Assembly: GCA_910579735.1 (NCBI GenBank)
Contig: CAJTUZ010000004.1
Location: 47,922-111,921, forward strand
Reading direction: 5' to 3'
Source: an uncultured Lachnospiraceae bacterium
GTDB lineage: Bacteria; Bacillota; Clostridia; Lachnospirales; Lachnospiraceae
Length of the DNA stretch: 64,000 nucleotides
Part shown: positions 17,122-25,595 of the stretch, in pieces
How positions within the stretch are numbered: the stretch's first letter is position 1
Layout: the number at the start of each line of letters is the position of its first letter
The notes under the pieces: model-generated
Told to the model about the DNA's origin: nothing
Database searches by the model: none
The model's input: only the letters and a program-made list of their open reading frames with translations
Program-made: the position numbers and the translations under genes

Positions 17122-18261
17122 TCATGTATCCAACATCAGCGCCACCCCCAGCGCCCACGGATAATCACCGTACCGCTGCGGGTACTGGGCGAATCCTTCA
17201 CACTCTCCCAGGCAGTCATAAACCCTGCCGTTCTTCGTGGACTTGTGTATGGCATGCATTCCTTTTGCGAGCGCCGCCTGATATCCTTCTCCCTGCAGAG
17301 TCCTCATCCGGATGCCTTCCTGCAGCGCATAACAGATCATTGCGGTAGCGGATGTATCCGCCGGTCCTTCCATTGCCTGCAGCTGCCAGGAGAAATAACC
17401 GTCTTTACGCTGCCATAACAGCACTGCGTCCAATAAATTGCAAAACGACTCTTTCAGACGGTCTAATCCATACACGGTAGACATGCTGCCGGCCATTCCC
17501 CGAAGCAGCCAGCCGACCGAACGACCCCAGCCGATAATGCCGTATTTATTCCCCGTTACCACATCATAGCCATGATACGGAAGTCCTGTAGCGGCGTCCG
17601 TACCGTATGCCACAAAGTTGGCAATCTGCTTAACGGCCAGCTCCATGCTCTCATCTATATCATAAAATCTGCCGTATTCATATAAAAAGGGACAGGTAAG
17701 TCCGGCCGAATCGACGAAAATATGCCCGTTCTGCTGATTGGCGCGGTAGGGAAAACTGCCTGTTTCATCGGTCGGATAGGAAAATGCATAGTCTGCAAGC
17801 CGGACAAGCGCGCTTTGATACTTCGCAATATTCTTCTCATTTACAATACCGTTTTCGGCATGGTCTTTTTCATATTCTTCACAGATGGCGAGCACCACTT
17901 CACCGGCCAGCAGATCGTCCAGATAATAGATCGGACATTCTTTCCTGATCCATCTTGTAAAATACACGGAAAGAGCTGTTTCTATCTTCTGCAGCAGGAA
18001 GTCCTGCGTCTCTCTTCCGGTATTTTCCCCATTTCCGGCACCGGATCCTGTCTCTTTGCCGCGCCTGGCCAGTATTTCCTGCCTGCAGTGCCACAATCCC
18101 ACGGCAAGAAGGCCGGTGGGCCAGAAAATAAGATCTTCCTCCGCTATCGGCTGTCTGAAAATATATTTTTTGACCGTACGCTTAAACCTCGTCTTATGGT
18201 CCCATAATCCATAAGAAAGCAGTTCTTCGCAGGCCGTCCTGATCAAATCGATTTTATCCAT
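17122..18261 (-). CDS. Glycoside hydrolase family 88/105-like protein
   Basis: A 379-residue predicted alpha/alpha-barrel enzyme. YYLDDLLAG (Asp115/116), FVDSAGL (Asp184) and GWGRSVGWLLRG (244-255) match unsaturated glucuronyl/rhamnogalacturonyl hydrolases, where two aspartates drive hydration of unsaturated uronic residues. There is no signal peptide, so it is probably cytoplasmic. That is odd inside a biosynthetic locus: it may trim, recycle or quality-check a uronic-acid-containing glycan. A loop at residues 66-88 is rich in G, E and R and low in complexity. GGGAA before the ATG supports the start. Confidence 0.8.
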   Translation of the reverse strand: MDKIDLIRTACEELLSYGLWDHKTRFKRTVKKYIFRQPIAEEDLIFWPTGLLAVGLWHCRQEILARRGKETGSGAGNGENTGRETQDFLLQKIETALSVYFTRWIRKECPIYYLDDLLAGEVVLAICEEYEKDHAENGIVNEKNIAKYQSALVRLADYAFSYPTDETGSFPYRANQQNGHIFVDSAGLTCPFLYEYGRFYDIDESMELAVKQIANFVAYGTDAATGLPYHGYDVVTGNKYGIIGWGRSVGWLLRGMAGSMSTVYGLDRLKESFCNLLDAVLLWQRKDGYFSWQLQAMEGPADTSATAMICYALQEGIRMRTLQGEGYQAALAKGMHAIHKSTKNGRVYDCLGECEGFAQYPQRYGDYPWALGVALMLDT

Positions 18262-18306
18262 GCTAATTTCCCATCCTTACCAGTCATTAATGATGCTATT
18301 CCTTCA

Positions 18307-18322
18307 GGCGGCATACGCCGCC
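18307..18322. other. Short GC-rich hairpin between flippase and GH88/105 genes
   Basis: GGCGGC (18307-18312) and GCCGCC (18317-18322) form a 6-bp stem with a 4-nt loop. It sits 8 nt after the flippase stop codon on the minus strand. There is no T-tract after it, so it is more likely an mRNA stability or attenuation stem than a full terminator. Confidence 0.4.
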
Positions 18323-18330
18323 GCAGAGCC

Positions 18331-19860
18331 TCACTTTTTCCTCTTCCGGCGCACCAGATCCCACAGATAAACAAATTCCTCCGTTCTGTGAAACAGACAT
18401 AGAAACGCCGCATTATATACGATCGAAATGATAAGAGCCATAACGATAAACGCAGGAACGCTCATCTGCGCTATCACCAGATTTCTCACGGGCAGAAGCA
18501 CGATCACGACACAGGCGATTGCCCCGATATATTGAAACGCATCTTTAAAATATGCCGAAACATCCTGAGAAAAGCAGTCTTTATACAAGATCACCGGCTG
18601 GATCAGGTTCGCCAGAACCCCTGAAACAACGGTCCCCACATAAACGCCGGCCAGTCCGATCCATTTGATGCCAAGGATCGAGATCACAAGGTTCACACCG
18701 CCCTGGATCAGGGCCAGATAGCGGTCTTTTTCAACAATGCCCGCCGCTATTTTGAAATTTACAAGAACAGTCCTGCCGCCCTTTAAATAGAAATCAATAA
18801 GAATCAGGGCCAGAACCGCCTGCCCAAGCTCCCACGTTCCATCCAGCCAGATTCCCGTGATAAACGGCGACAGCAGCAGGAAAAATCCGCTGAATGCATA
18901 GCCGTACAGCCAGCAGGCTACAAAACGATATACTTTGAAAACGCCGTACTGCTTCTCTTTCGATTCCGTAGCGACCAGATTGCCGAGTCCCGAAACAATT
19001 GAGTTAAAGATAATGTTGATAAAATTGGCCGCATACGTAATGATATACGTATAGTTTCCCACCAGGCCGACCAGATCCAGATTGAGGAAATAGGTAATGA
19101 TGATATCATCCGTAGAAAGCCTTGCCACATCACCTATTTTATGAAATATCATCGCTTTTGTTTTGGTAACGACGGTGTCTATTTCTTCTTTTTCCAGTTT
19201 CTCTACTTTCCGCTCCCGCAGGTATGGATAGAGGTGGTTAAAGTAAGCGCTGACCGCAACTTTCTGCAATAGTTCGATAGCTGTCTGCATGAGCAGATAC
19301 AGCAGGAAATTCTTTGTAAGTAACAGCACAATGATCTGAAATGCCACGACGACCATTTTCGTGATCGTGGTGATCGTCGTCTGGATATAGTTTCTCTGCT
19401 CTGCATTGGCCAGACTGTATTTATAGGCCACAAAATAGGAACTGACCGTATTAAACAGAAAAATCAGATAATAGATCATCAATTCGTTTACGGAAACGCC
19501 GCCCCTTTTTTCCGGGGTAATAAGCTGCGGCAAAAAAGGCGTAAGTGCAAGTCCTACGACCGCGATCACGCCCGCAATGGCAAAGTAGGCTCTTTTATAG
19601 AGTCTCATATAAGACTTGATCTTTTCCCTGTCGTTCCCGGCTACCGGCTTATACAGACTGTAATTAATGGCCGTACCGATCCCCAGTTCTGCCAGAGAAA
19701 GCATTCCCAGAATATTCGTATATAATCCGTTCACGCCAAGCAGCGTTCTGCCGAGTGTCCGGATAAATACCGTCTTCTGCCAGAAGCCCAGGAGTAAAAT
19801 AATGATATTACTGATATATCCGAAGAAAATATTTTTCTCCGCCTGTTTTACTCTGCCCAT
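18331..19860 (-). CDS. wzx-like: Wzx-like polysaccharide flippase (MOP superfamily)
   Basis: A 509-residue protein with about twelve to fourteen membrane helices. It starts NIFFGYISNIIILLLGFWQK and VFIRTLGRTLLGVNGLYTNIL, the usual start of MOP-superfamily polysaccharide flippases. It should move undecaprenyl-PP-linked repeat units across the membrane for Wzy-dependent polymerisation. It is the only MOP flippase in the window, alongside two ABC exporters. GAGAAAGG before the ATG supports the start. Confidence 0.88.
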   Translation of the reverse strand: MGRVKQAEKNIFFGYISNIIILLLGFWQKTVFIRTLGRTLLGVNGLYTNILGMLSLAELGIGTAINYSLYKPVAGNDREKIKSYMRLYKRAYFAIAGVIAVVGLALTPFLPQLITPEKRGGVSVNELMIYYLIFLFNTVSSYFVAYKYSLANAEQRNYIQTTITTITKMVVVAFQIIVLLLTKNFLLYLLMQTAIELLQKVAVSAYFNHLYPYLRERKVEKLEKEEIDTVVTKTKAMIFHKIGDVARLSTDDIIITYFLNLDLVGLVGNYTYIITYAANFINIIFNSIVSGLGNLVATESKEKQYGVFKVYRFVACWLYGYAFSGFFLLLSPFITGIWLDGTWELGQAVLALILIDFYLKGGRTVLVNFKIAAGIVEKDRYLALIQGGVNLVISILGIKWIGLAGVYVGTVVSGVLANLIQPVILYKDCFSQDVSAYFKDAFQYIGAIACVVIVLLPVRNLVIAQMSVPAFIVMALIISIVYNAAFLCLFHRTEEFVYLWDLVRRKRKK

Positions 19861-19933
19861 AACACTGCCTTTCTCTTCGCTCTATTCCACAGGATTTTCC
19901 CCTGCCTTTTTGCTGTCTGCCGTCTGCTTCTTG

Positions 19934-21124
19934 TCACAGACTTCCCTCTGTCTCCCGGCGCCAGATCTTCAATATTTCCTGACCGGCCGCCCCCGAGAGC
20001 TCACAATACCCCGGCATGATCCGCTCCAGTGTTGTTCTGATGTCCTGCTCTCTCTCCATCAGCCACTCATATGCCCGTATCAGTTCTTCCGGATTCTGCA
20101 GTGTCTGTACCGGCAGAACATAATGTTCCTCCGTTCCGAACAAATCTTTGGCGATCCCGAGCGCCTTTACGGAATAACCGACCACCAGCGTCGGCACGCA
20201 GCTGGAATAAGCCGCGATCGTCGCGTGCGTCCTTGCGCCGATAAAAGCTCTGCACTTCGAAATAATATATTTTAACTGACGACAGGACATATCCGGGAAA
20301 ATAATGACCCTCTCTTCGTTTTCATATCCCTTATAAAGTTCCTGCAGCGTCAGTCTGTCGTCGTTATGATTCCACATCACATGCGGGATCAGCGCCACAC
20401 GGTCGTCGCCTGTCTGCAGAATATGATCGATCAGCTTCCGGTAACTGCAAAGCGTGATCCCCTGCACATTCTCATAACGCACGATCATCGGACTGACGTT
20501 TATCCCGATCGTTTTCCCGGGAATAAATTCTTTGGGAAGTTTTATTTTTTCCGGCTGCAGGGAAAAGGCGGGATCCGGAAAATATTTTACATTGTCAACG
20601 ACCCCTGCGTCTTTTAACGCCTGTTCGGTAATGGATTCCCGCGGCGTGATCAGCGCGTATCTCTTCATATCTTCCACCACTTCCGGCTCTTTTAACAGTT
20701 CCGGCTCTATCGAACACCCCCATAGGACCGTTTTCGAACCCGCTCTGTTAAACGTACTGTTTGCCACAATGGCTTCTTTTTTGGACAATTCATAGCAATA
20801 TAAATCTCCGCCGACCGATACATAAAGCGGCGAACGGTTTTTCCCAAGCACTTTCCCGAAACGGTACCGCATAAACGACTCCGGGTCATGGAAGAGCGCG
20901 CGCCAGATATAATACCAGACATGCGCCAAAAAGTGTTCCGCTATTTTCTTTTCCTGTAAAATGTCGCAAAGCGGCGCAAGCGAATAAGTTCTGTCTTCTT
21001 TTTCACTGTTTGTCACAAGGAGCTTCGGCACCTCTCCAAGCATATGACATGTGCTGTTGACGATCGCCTCGCAGCCGTGATTTCCGCTGCCGCCGTGCAG
21101 ATACATAACAATCCGATGATCCAT
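19934..21124 (-). CDS. Polysaccharide pyruvyl transferase family protein
   Basis: A 396-residue protein matching the PS_pyruv_trans family: an N-terminal glycine-rich motif MYLHGGSGNHGCEAIV, SVGGDLYCYE, then LWGCSIEPELL, and a C-terminal GARTHATIAAYSSCVPTLVVGYSVKALGIAKDLFG region. Family members such as CsaB-type enzymes transfer pyruvate from phosphoenolpyruvate to form a ketal on a sugar, adding negative charge to the glycan. It directly follows a GT2 gene with no gap. AAAGGG upstream of the ATG supports the start. Confidence 0.87.
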   Translation of the reverse strand: MDHRIVMYLHGGSGNHGCEAIVNSTCHMLGEVPKLLVTNSEKEDRTYSLAPLCDILQEKKIAEHFLAHVWYYIWRALFHDPESFMRYRFGKVLGKNRSPLYVSVGGDLYCYELSKKEAIVANSTFNRAGSKTVLWGCSIEPELLKEPEVVEDMKRYALITPRESITEQALKDAGVVDNVKYFPDPAFSLQPEKIKLPKEFIPGKTIGINVSPMIVRYENVQGITLCSYRKLIDHILQTGDDRVALIPHVMWNHNDDRLTLQELYKGYENEERVIIFPDMSCRQLKYIISKCRAFIGARTHATIAAYSSCVPTLVVGYSVKALGIAKDLFGTEEHYVLPVQTLQNPEELIRAYEWLMEREQDIRTTLERIMPGYCELSGAAGQEILKIWRRETEGSL

Positions 21125-22156
21125 TTATTTTTTTCCCTTTCTGTCATACCGCCTGATGATAAGACGTAAAATGCGAAGGAGCATGGCGCTCGGATACTGC
21201 ATGCCCAGATATAACAGCGCATTGGCCCTGTTTTTGATCGATACGGGCGTATGGATGATCCGTGCTCTGACCTTTTCCCCGGTAAAAATTTCGGCGATCC
21301 GGTTCTTATAGTCTTTATCCGGACTGCGCAGCTCATTTTTCATAACGAGCATCATCATATAACAGTATTCCCTGTTCAGTCTGTGATCACTGTCCGCGAC
21401 ATTTTTCTCCCGCATGATTTTCTCCATGGCCTGATACCAGCCCTCTATACTGTCTTTCATCGCCGGGTCGTAACCGTGAACGATAGAATCTTCCACATAA
21501 CGATAATGATAGTAAAAGGCCTGCTCCATAATAACGATCCGCCGGCAGTTTAACAGTACCGGATAGATCAGGTTAAAGTCGTCTCCCATACGCAGGCTCA
21601 TATCACAGAACGCTTCCACGCCTTCAAAAACGGACCGTTCATACAATTTCATGCAGCGTGACATCGGAATGACCCTTTCCTCATTTCCAAGCAGTTCGTC
21701 CTTGACCTCCTTTTGCAGTCTCGTCCCCTCATAGATGCCCGGTTTTAAAGACAGTGCGACGGAAAGCATCTCTTTGTGCTTCTCAAGCACATAATTACAG
21801 CAGACGATCTCTCCCGGCTGTCCGGCCAGATGCGCCGCCATACCTTCCAGCATCTCTTTGTCCACATAATCATCGCTGTCTACGAAACAAAAATACTCTC
21901 CGCAGGCTTCTTTTATCCCGGTCAGTACTGCTGCCGTAGGGCCGCCGTTTGGCTGATGAATGACGCGGACGCAGTCTTCATCATCCGCATACCTGTCACA
22001 GATCTCCCCGCTGCCATCGACAGAACCATCATCGACCAGTATGAGTTCCATATTCTGATATGTCTGCAGCAAAATGCTGTCAATACATTGTTCTACATAT
22101 TCACATTTATTATAAACGGGCACGATCACACTGATCTTATACTTTGCTTTTTTCAT
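21125..22156 (-). CDS. Glycosyltransferase family 2
   Basis: A 343-residue GT-A enzyme with ISVIVPVYNKCEYVEQCIDS, VDDGSVDGSGEICD and FVDSDDYVD (DxD motif near residue 97). It is expected to transfer one sugar in the cytoplasm. The start at 22156 has AGAGGAA 7 nt upstream and avoids the overlap with the GT11 gene that the ORF start at 22183 would create. The C-terminal part is basic (last 10 residues IRRYDRKGKK), which may sit against the membrane. Confidence 0.87.
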   Translation of the reverse strand: MKKAKYKISVIVPVYNKCEYVEQCIDSILLQTYQNMELILVDDGSVDGSGEICDRYADDEDCVRVIHQPNGGPTAAVLTGIKEACGEYFCFVDSDDYVDKEMLEGMAAHLAGQPGEIVCCNYVLEKHKEMLSVALSLKPGIYEGTRLQKEVKDELLGNEERVIPMSRCMKLYERSVFEGVEAFCDMSLRMGDDFNLIYPVLLNCRRIVIMEQAFYYHYRYVEDSIVHGYDPAMKDSIEGWYQAMEKIMREKNVADSDHRLNREYCYMMMLVMKNELRSPDKDYKNRIAEIFTGEKVRARIIHTPVSIKNRANALLYLGMQYPSAMLLRILRLIIRRYDRKGKK

Positions 22157-22172
22157 CCTAATTTCCTCTTGT

Positions 22173-23099
22173 TTACAAAACATTTCCCTGCGGCGTGATC
22201 AACGTCCATCCGGCCCACAGCTCCTTCATCTGTGCAGGGATGCAGACCTGTGTATTTTTATGGATCGACGGCCGTATCATGATCTTGTCCGTATGCCGGT
22301 TCAGCCTTGCCCCCCAGAAACTAAAAGTACTGTTCGCACAGATATTATGCCTGCAATGACTCATCAGCATCATATCATAGAAACTGTTCTCCTGTTTGTT
22401 CCAGTCTATGACTTCATATTCTTCCCCCTGATAACGCTCCCTCACATAAGGAATATCATCCGAAAACAGATAGAATTTCGCTGCCGGAAAACGTTCTCTG
22501 ATATACGCTATGGCGCTCTCGTAATAAGTCTCTTTGCAGATATTGCCAAACAGCGCTCTGTTCACATCATCCAGATAGTCGCCCCGTCTGATGTGGACAC
22601 TGACGGAAACACTCTCTTCCATCCGTTCTATGGCTTTCTCATTTTTCTTTTGCAGCGCATCGTCTTTGCACTTCGGGAAACCGATCTCTTGTCGTAAAAC
22701 ATCCAGAACATCCGCATAATATTTCTCACAGGCCCAGTAGCCGACCAGATATTTGTCGGTAAAGGAAGTCAGCTTTTCATAATACATGTCGTTTTCGATC
22801 AGCACCGGATATGCGGACGGTAAAAACCTTCTTTTTATTTTCTCGCCCAGTCCTTCCTTTTCTTCCCATAGTCTTCCAAGCAGAGAACGGATTTCCTCTT
22901 CGGATGCTTCCAGATAGCGGATCCCCTCAAAAGAACCAAGCTCCAGCTCCCGCTTCGCCGCCATACCGGCCTGAAAAGATTCGTTACGGAACCAGAATGT
23001 ATCCAGGCGGACATCTTTTCCCACAGACTCCAGTTTTTTATATAATGCATACTGCTGCAGCTGGTTTCCCAGTCCTCCCATGACTCTGACAATGATCAT
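22173..23099 (-). CDS. GT11 alpha-1,2-fucosyltransferase-like
   Basis: A 308-residue GT-B enzyme. MGGLGNQLQQYALYKKL at the start, VSVHIRRGDYLDD (HxRRGDY, GDP-fucose binding) near residues 165-177 and ICANSTFSFWGARLN near 250 are the three GT11 motifs. It should add fucose in alpha-1,2 linkage using GDP-fucose, a donor not made by any gene in this window. It is one of two clear GT11 enzymes here, the other at 34746-35630. A palindromic element lies just upstream. Confidence 0.88.
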   Translation of the reverse strand: MIIVRVMGGLGNQLQQYALYKKLESVGKDVRLDTFWFRNESFQAGMAAKRELELGSFEGIRYLEASEEEIRSLLGRLWEEKEGLGEKIKRRFLPSAYPVLIENDMYYEKLTSFTDKYLVGYWACEKYYADVLDVLRQEIGFPKCKDDALQKKNEKAIERMEESVSVSVHIRRGDYLDDVNRALFGNICKETYYESAIAYIRERFPAAKFYLFSDDIPYVRERYQGEEYEVIDWNKQENSFYDMMLMSHCRHNICANSTFSFWGARLNRHTDKIMIRPSIHKNTQVCIPAQMKELWAGWTLITPQGNVL

Positions 23100-23138
23100 T
23101 GTGTTATTTCCTTTCTTTATGACGCATCCCGTACGGGT

Positions 23139-23331
23139 AATTGGGAACTTCCAAGACGGGCCGGCAGAGCAAAAAGTTTCTGCTTCGAGGCGCGCTTTCG
23201 CTCCGTTAAAAACGCAGCGGTACTAAGAATTTTGAACCGCAAGCGCCTCAAAATTCAAGTGCCGGCGTTTTTATAGGGCCCTTCAGCAGAAGCCTTTTTC
23301 CTCTGCCGGCCCGTCTTGGAAATTCTCAATT
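23139..23331. repeat. Palindromic element, copy 2
   Basis: A near-palindrome of about 193 bp. The outer arms (23139 onward, and back from 23331) match over about 36 of 40 positions, with core arm sequence CCAAGACGGGCCGGCAGAG. The core shares about 90% with copy 3, including the TTAAAAACGC / GCGTTTTTA stem and an inner stem GAATTTTGA / TCAAAATTC. It begins 15 nt after the stop codon of the GT2 gene at 23347 and ends 39 bp before the GT11 start. Confidence 0.92.
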
Positions 23332-23346
23332 GTCTACAACACGCCC

Positions 23347-24450
23347 CTATTGTTTATGCTTATGATACAGCCAAAGGTATACGCCCGGTAAATACCGGAA
23401 AAACAGCGCTTTCATCTGATAGCCTTTGGAAAGTCTCCGGTATGCCCCCGGTATACGCATCGCTTCCTTCAATCTTGTGTGGCATACCGCAGTATATTTC
23501 CTGTTCCGGCGCCTTTCATCTTCCGAAAGTACGGCGATTTTGCCGGCGGTCAGCATGATCCCCATGATCAGCAGAGACGTCGCCTGCACATACAGGCTGT
23601 CCTCTCCTGTCTTATTTATCTGTGTATGATTCTCATCCAGAGTCTTCTCCATATGTTTGATCTGATCACGTACCAGCTCCCAGCAGGTGATCTGATCCAT
23701 ATATTTGGGCGTAAACCTGCGGTTAATGGCTCCGTCCGGATTCTGATAATAACCGTATCCCCGATAGGTAATCTCGGCAATTTTGCCCGCTCCCGGCATC
23801 AGATCGAACAAAAAGAGCATATCCTCTCCGATATAGAGATCACGCCGGAAACGCACGTCCCCTATCAGCTCTCTTTTATAAAGTTTACTCCAGCAGCGGG
23901 TATTTCCCTGCAAAAGTTCATTTTTTATATATTCGGGCGGCGTAAACAGTACTGGCGCCGTTTCCTGCTCGGAGACCGGGAGCTTATACGGCATCTCTTC
24001 TCCGCGCGGTATCCCGATCTTTTCCTCCGGATGATCTTCTTCCGGCGAAAACACCCGCCACTGCGCTTCATTTTCCCATGCAAAAAAATGACAGCCGGCT
24101 ATATCGCTTCCTGTTTCCGTCATACATGCATACAAAATGGTCATCGTATCGGGAAGCAGTCTGTCGTCGGCATCCACAAATGTTATAAAGTTTCCTTCAG
24201 ACGCTTCTATCCCGGCATTTCTTGCGGCGGAAACGCCTTCGTCGGCCAATGTGATCACTGAAATGTTCGGATAGATCTCCCGCAGTGTTTCACATATTTT
24301 CCCCGTTCCGTCGGTAGAGCCATCGTTTATAATAATAATCTCCAGATTTCGGTATGTCTGCTGTTCAATGCTTTCGATGCAGTCGGCAAGATAATGTTCT
24401 CCGTTATAGACCGGAACGATGACACTGATCAGTTCTTCTTTTTTTTTCAC
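23347..24450 (-). CDS. Glycosyltransferase family 2
   Basis: A 367-residue GT-A enzyme with ISVIVPVYNGEHYLADCIES, INDGSTDGTGKICE and FVDADDRLL (DxD near residue 96). A long acidic insert (EEDHPEEKIGIPRGEEMPYK) lies near residues 135-160, and a C-terminal region rich in basic and aromatic residues follows. It is a cytoplasmic sugar transferase of unknown specificity. The start codon is GTG at 24450. Confidence 0.85.
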   Translation of the reverse strand: MKKKEELISVIVPVYNGEHYLADCIESIEQQTYRNLEIIIINDGSTDGTGKICETLREIYPNISVITLADEGVSAARNAGIEASEGNFITFVDADDRLLPDTMTILYACMTETGSDIAGCHFFAWENEAQWRVFSPEEDHPEEKIGIPRGEEMPYKLPVSEQETAPVLFTPPEYIKNELLQGNTRCWSKLYKRELIGDVRFRRDLYIGEDMLFLFDLMPGAGKIAEITYRGYGYYQNPDGAINRRFTPKYMDQITCWELVRDQIKHMEKTLDENHTQINKTGEDSLYVQATSLLIMGIMLTAGKIAVLSEDERRRNRKYTAVCHTRLKEAMRIPGAYRRLSKGYQMKALFFRYLPGVYLWLYHKHKQ

Positions 24451-24490
24451 CCTGTTCCCCGTTTCTTTTTTAACGTTTTTCAGTTTCTTA

Positions 24491-25549
24491 TTATTTGTTT
24501 TGCTGATTCATTAAATTCTCATATATATTTAACAGTTTTCTACAGTTATCCTCTATGGAAAATTCAGTCTTCACTTTTCGGCGCGCCCGCTCTCCGAACG
24601 TTCTGCACAATTCAGGATCATCGAGCAGCCTGCACAGATTTTCCGTAAGCGCCTGCGCATCCCGCGGCGGCGACAAAAATCCTGTTTCTTCATGTATGAT
24701 CAATTCCGGTATACTGCCCGTGTCGGACGCCGTAACAGCACATGCATATGCCATTGCCTCCAGAACAGATACCGGCTGTCCTTCAAAGTAAGAAGGAAGT
24801 GCAAAAATATCGCATTCCCGCAAATATTTTTCTTTCATTTCCCCGGTAACCCATCCAAGATCCGTTACAAACCCGGCGAGGTTCTCCGCCTTCTTTTGTA
24901 AAGTCTCATCTTCCCATACGCCGCCCAGATAAAGATGAACATCCGGGTGCTTTTCCCGCAAAACAGACGCAGCGCCAAGAAGCTCTCCGATTCCTTTTTC
25001 TTCACAAAGCCTGCCCAGAAACAGTATTTTATGCAGTCCGTACTCCTTCCCGCTTTGTTCAGGCACCTGAACGGCATTGGGCAGAATACTGATTTTCTCT
25101 TTTCCAATGATGGAACCGAAAAAGTCCTTCCAGACCATGCCAAGTACGATAAAAGCATCCGCCATGGACAGCACTTTCTTCATCTTGTTCCTGCCCTGAT
25201 CGGTCAATTCTTTCTCATAGAACTCCCGAAAGTTTCCGCCATGCTGATGAATGACGATCTTTTTATGAAAAAAATGCGCTATTCTGATAAAGACAGACTT
25301 CCGGTAATAGCTGGAATCCGACGCCATATTGACATGCACAATATCATACCGCGGCAGTTTTATCAAAAACAAAAAGCAGGCCCTTACGGCGCAGAAAAGT
25401 TTTTTCCCTTTAGAGCCGTCTTCCATGGTGCCGACATAGCACAGATCAACCATGCGGTCAAATCCCGCATCATAGTAGTTATTCACCATGCCCGATATAC
25501 CGCCGTGTACTTTACGGCCCGGCCCGATCATCAATACTTTCGGCCTCAT
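24491..25549 (-). CDS. Glycosyltransferase family 4
   Basis: A 352-residue GT-B enzyme. VLMIGPGRKVHGGISGMV is the N-terminal glycine loop, VIHQHGG is in the middle, KILFLGRLCEEKGIGELL starts the donor-binding half, and FALPSYFEGQPVSVLEAM holds the E-x7-E site. It extends the lipid-linked glycan in the cytoplasm. GAAGGGG upstream of the ATG supports the start. It lies just after the priming transferase gene, so it may act early in assembly. Confidence 0.88.
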   Translation of the reverse strand: MRPKVLMIGPGRKVHGGISGMVNNYYDAGFDRMVDLCYVGTMEDGSKGKKLFCAVRACFLFLIKLPRYDIVHVNMASDSSYYRKSVFIRIAHFFHKKIVIHQHGGNFREFYEKELTDQGRNKMKKVLSMADAFIVLGMVWKDFFGSIIGKEKISILPNAVQVPEQSGKEYGLHKILFLGRLCEEKGIGELLGAASVLREKHPDVHLYLGGVWEDETLQKKAENLAGFVTDLGWVTGEMKEKYLRECDIFALPSYFEGQPVSVLEAMAYACAVTASDTGSIPELIIHEETGFLSPPRDAQALTENLCRLLDDPELCRTFGERARRKVKTEFSIEDNCRKLLNIYENLMNQQNK

Positions 25550-25595
25550 ACAGATACCCCTTCTTTATTCGGCTGCTGCCGTATGCGCATCATTT

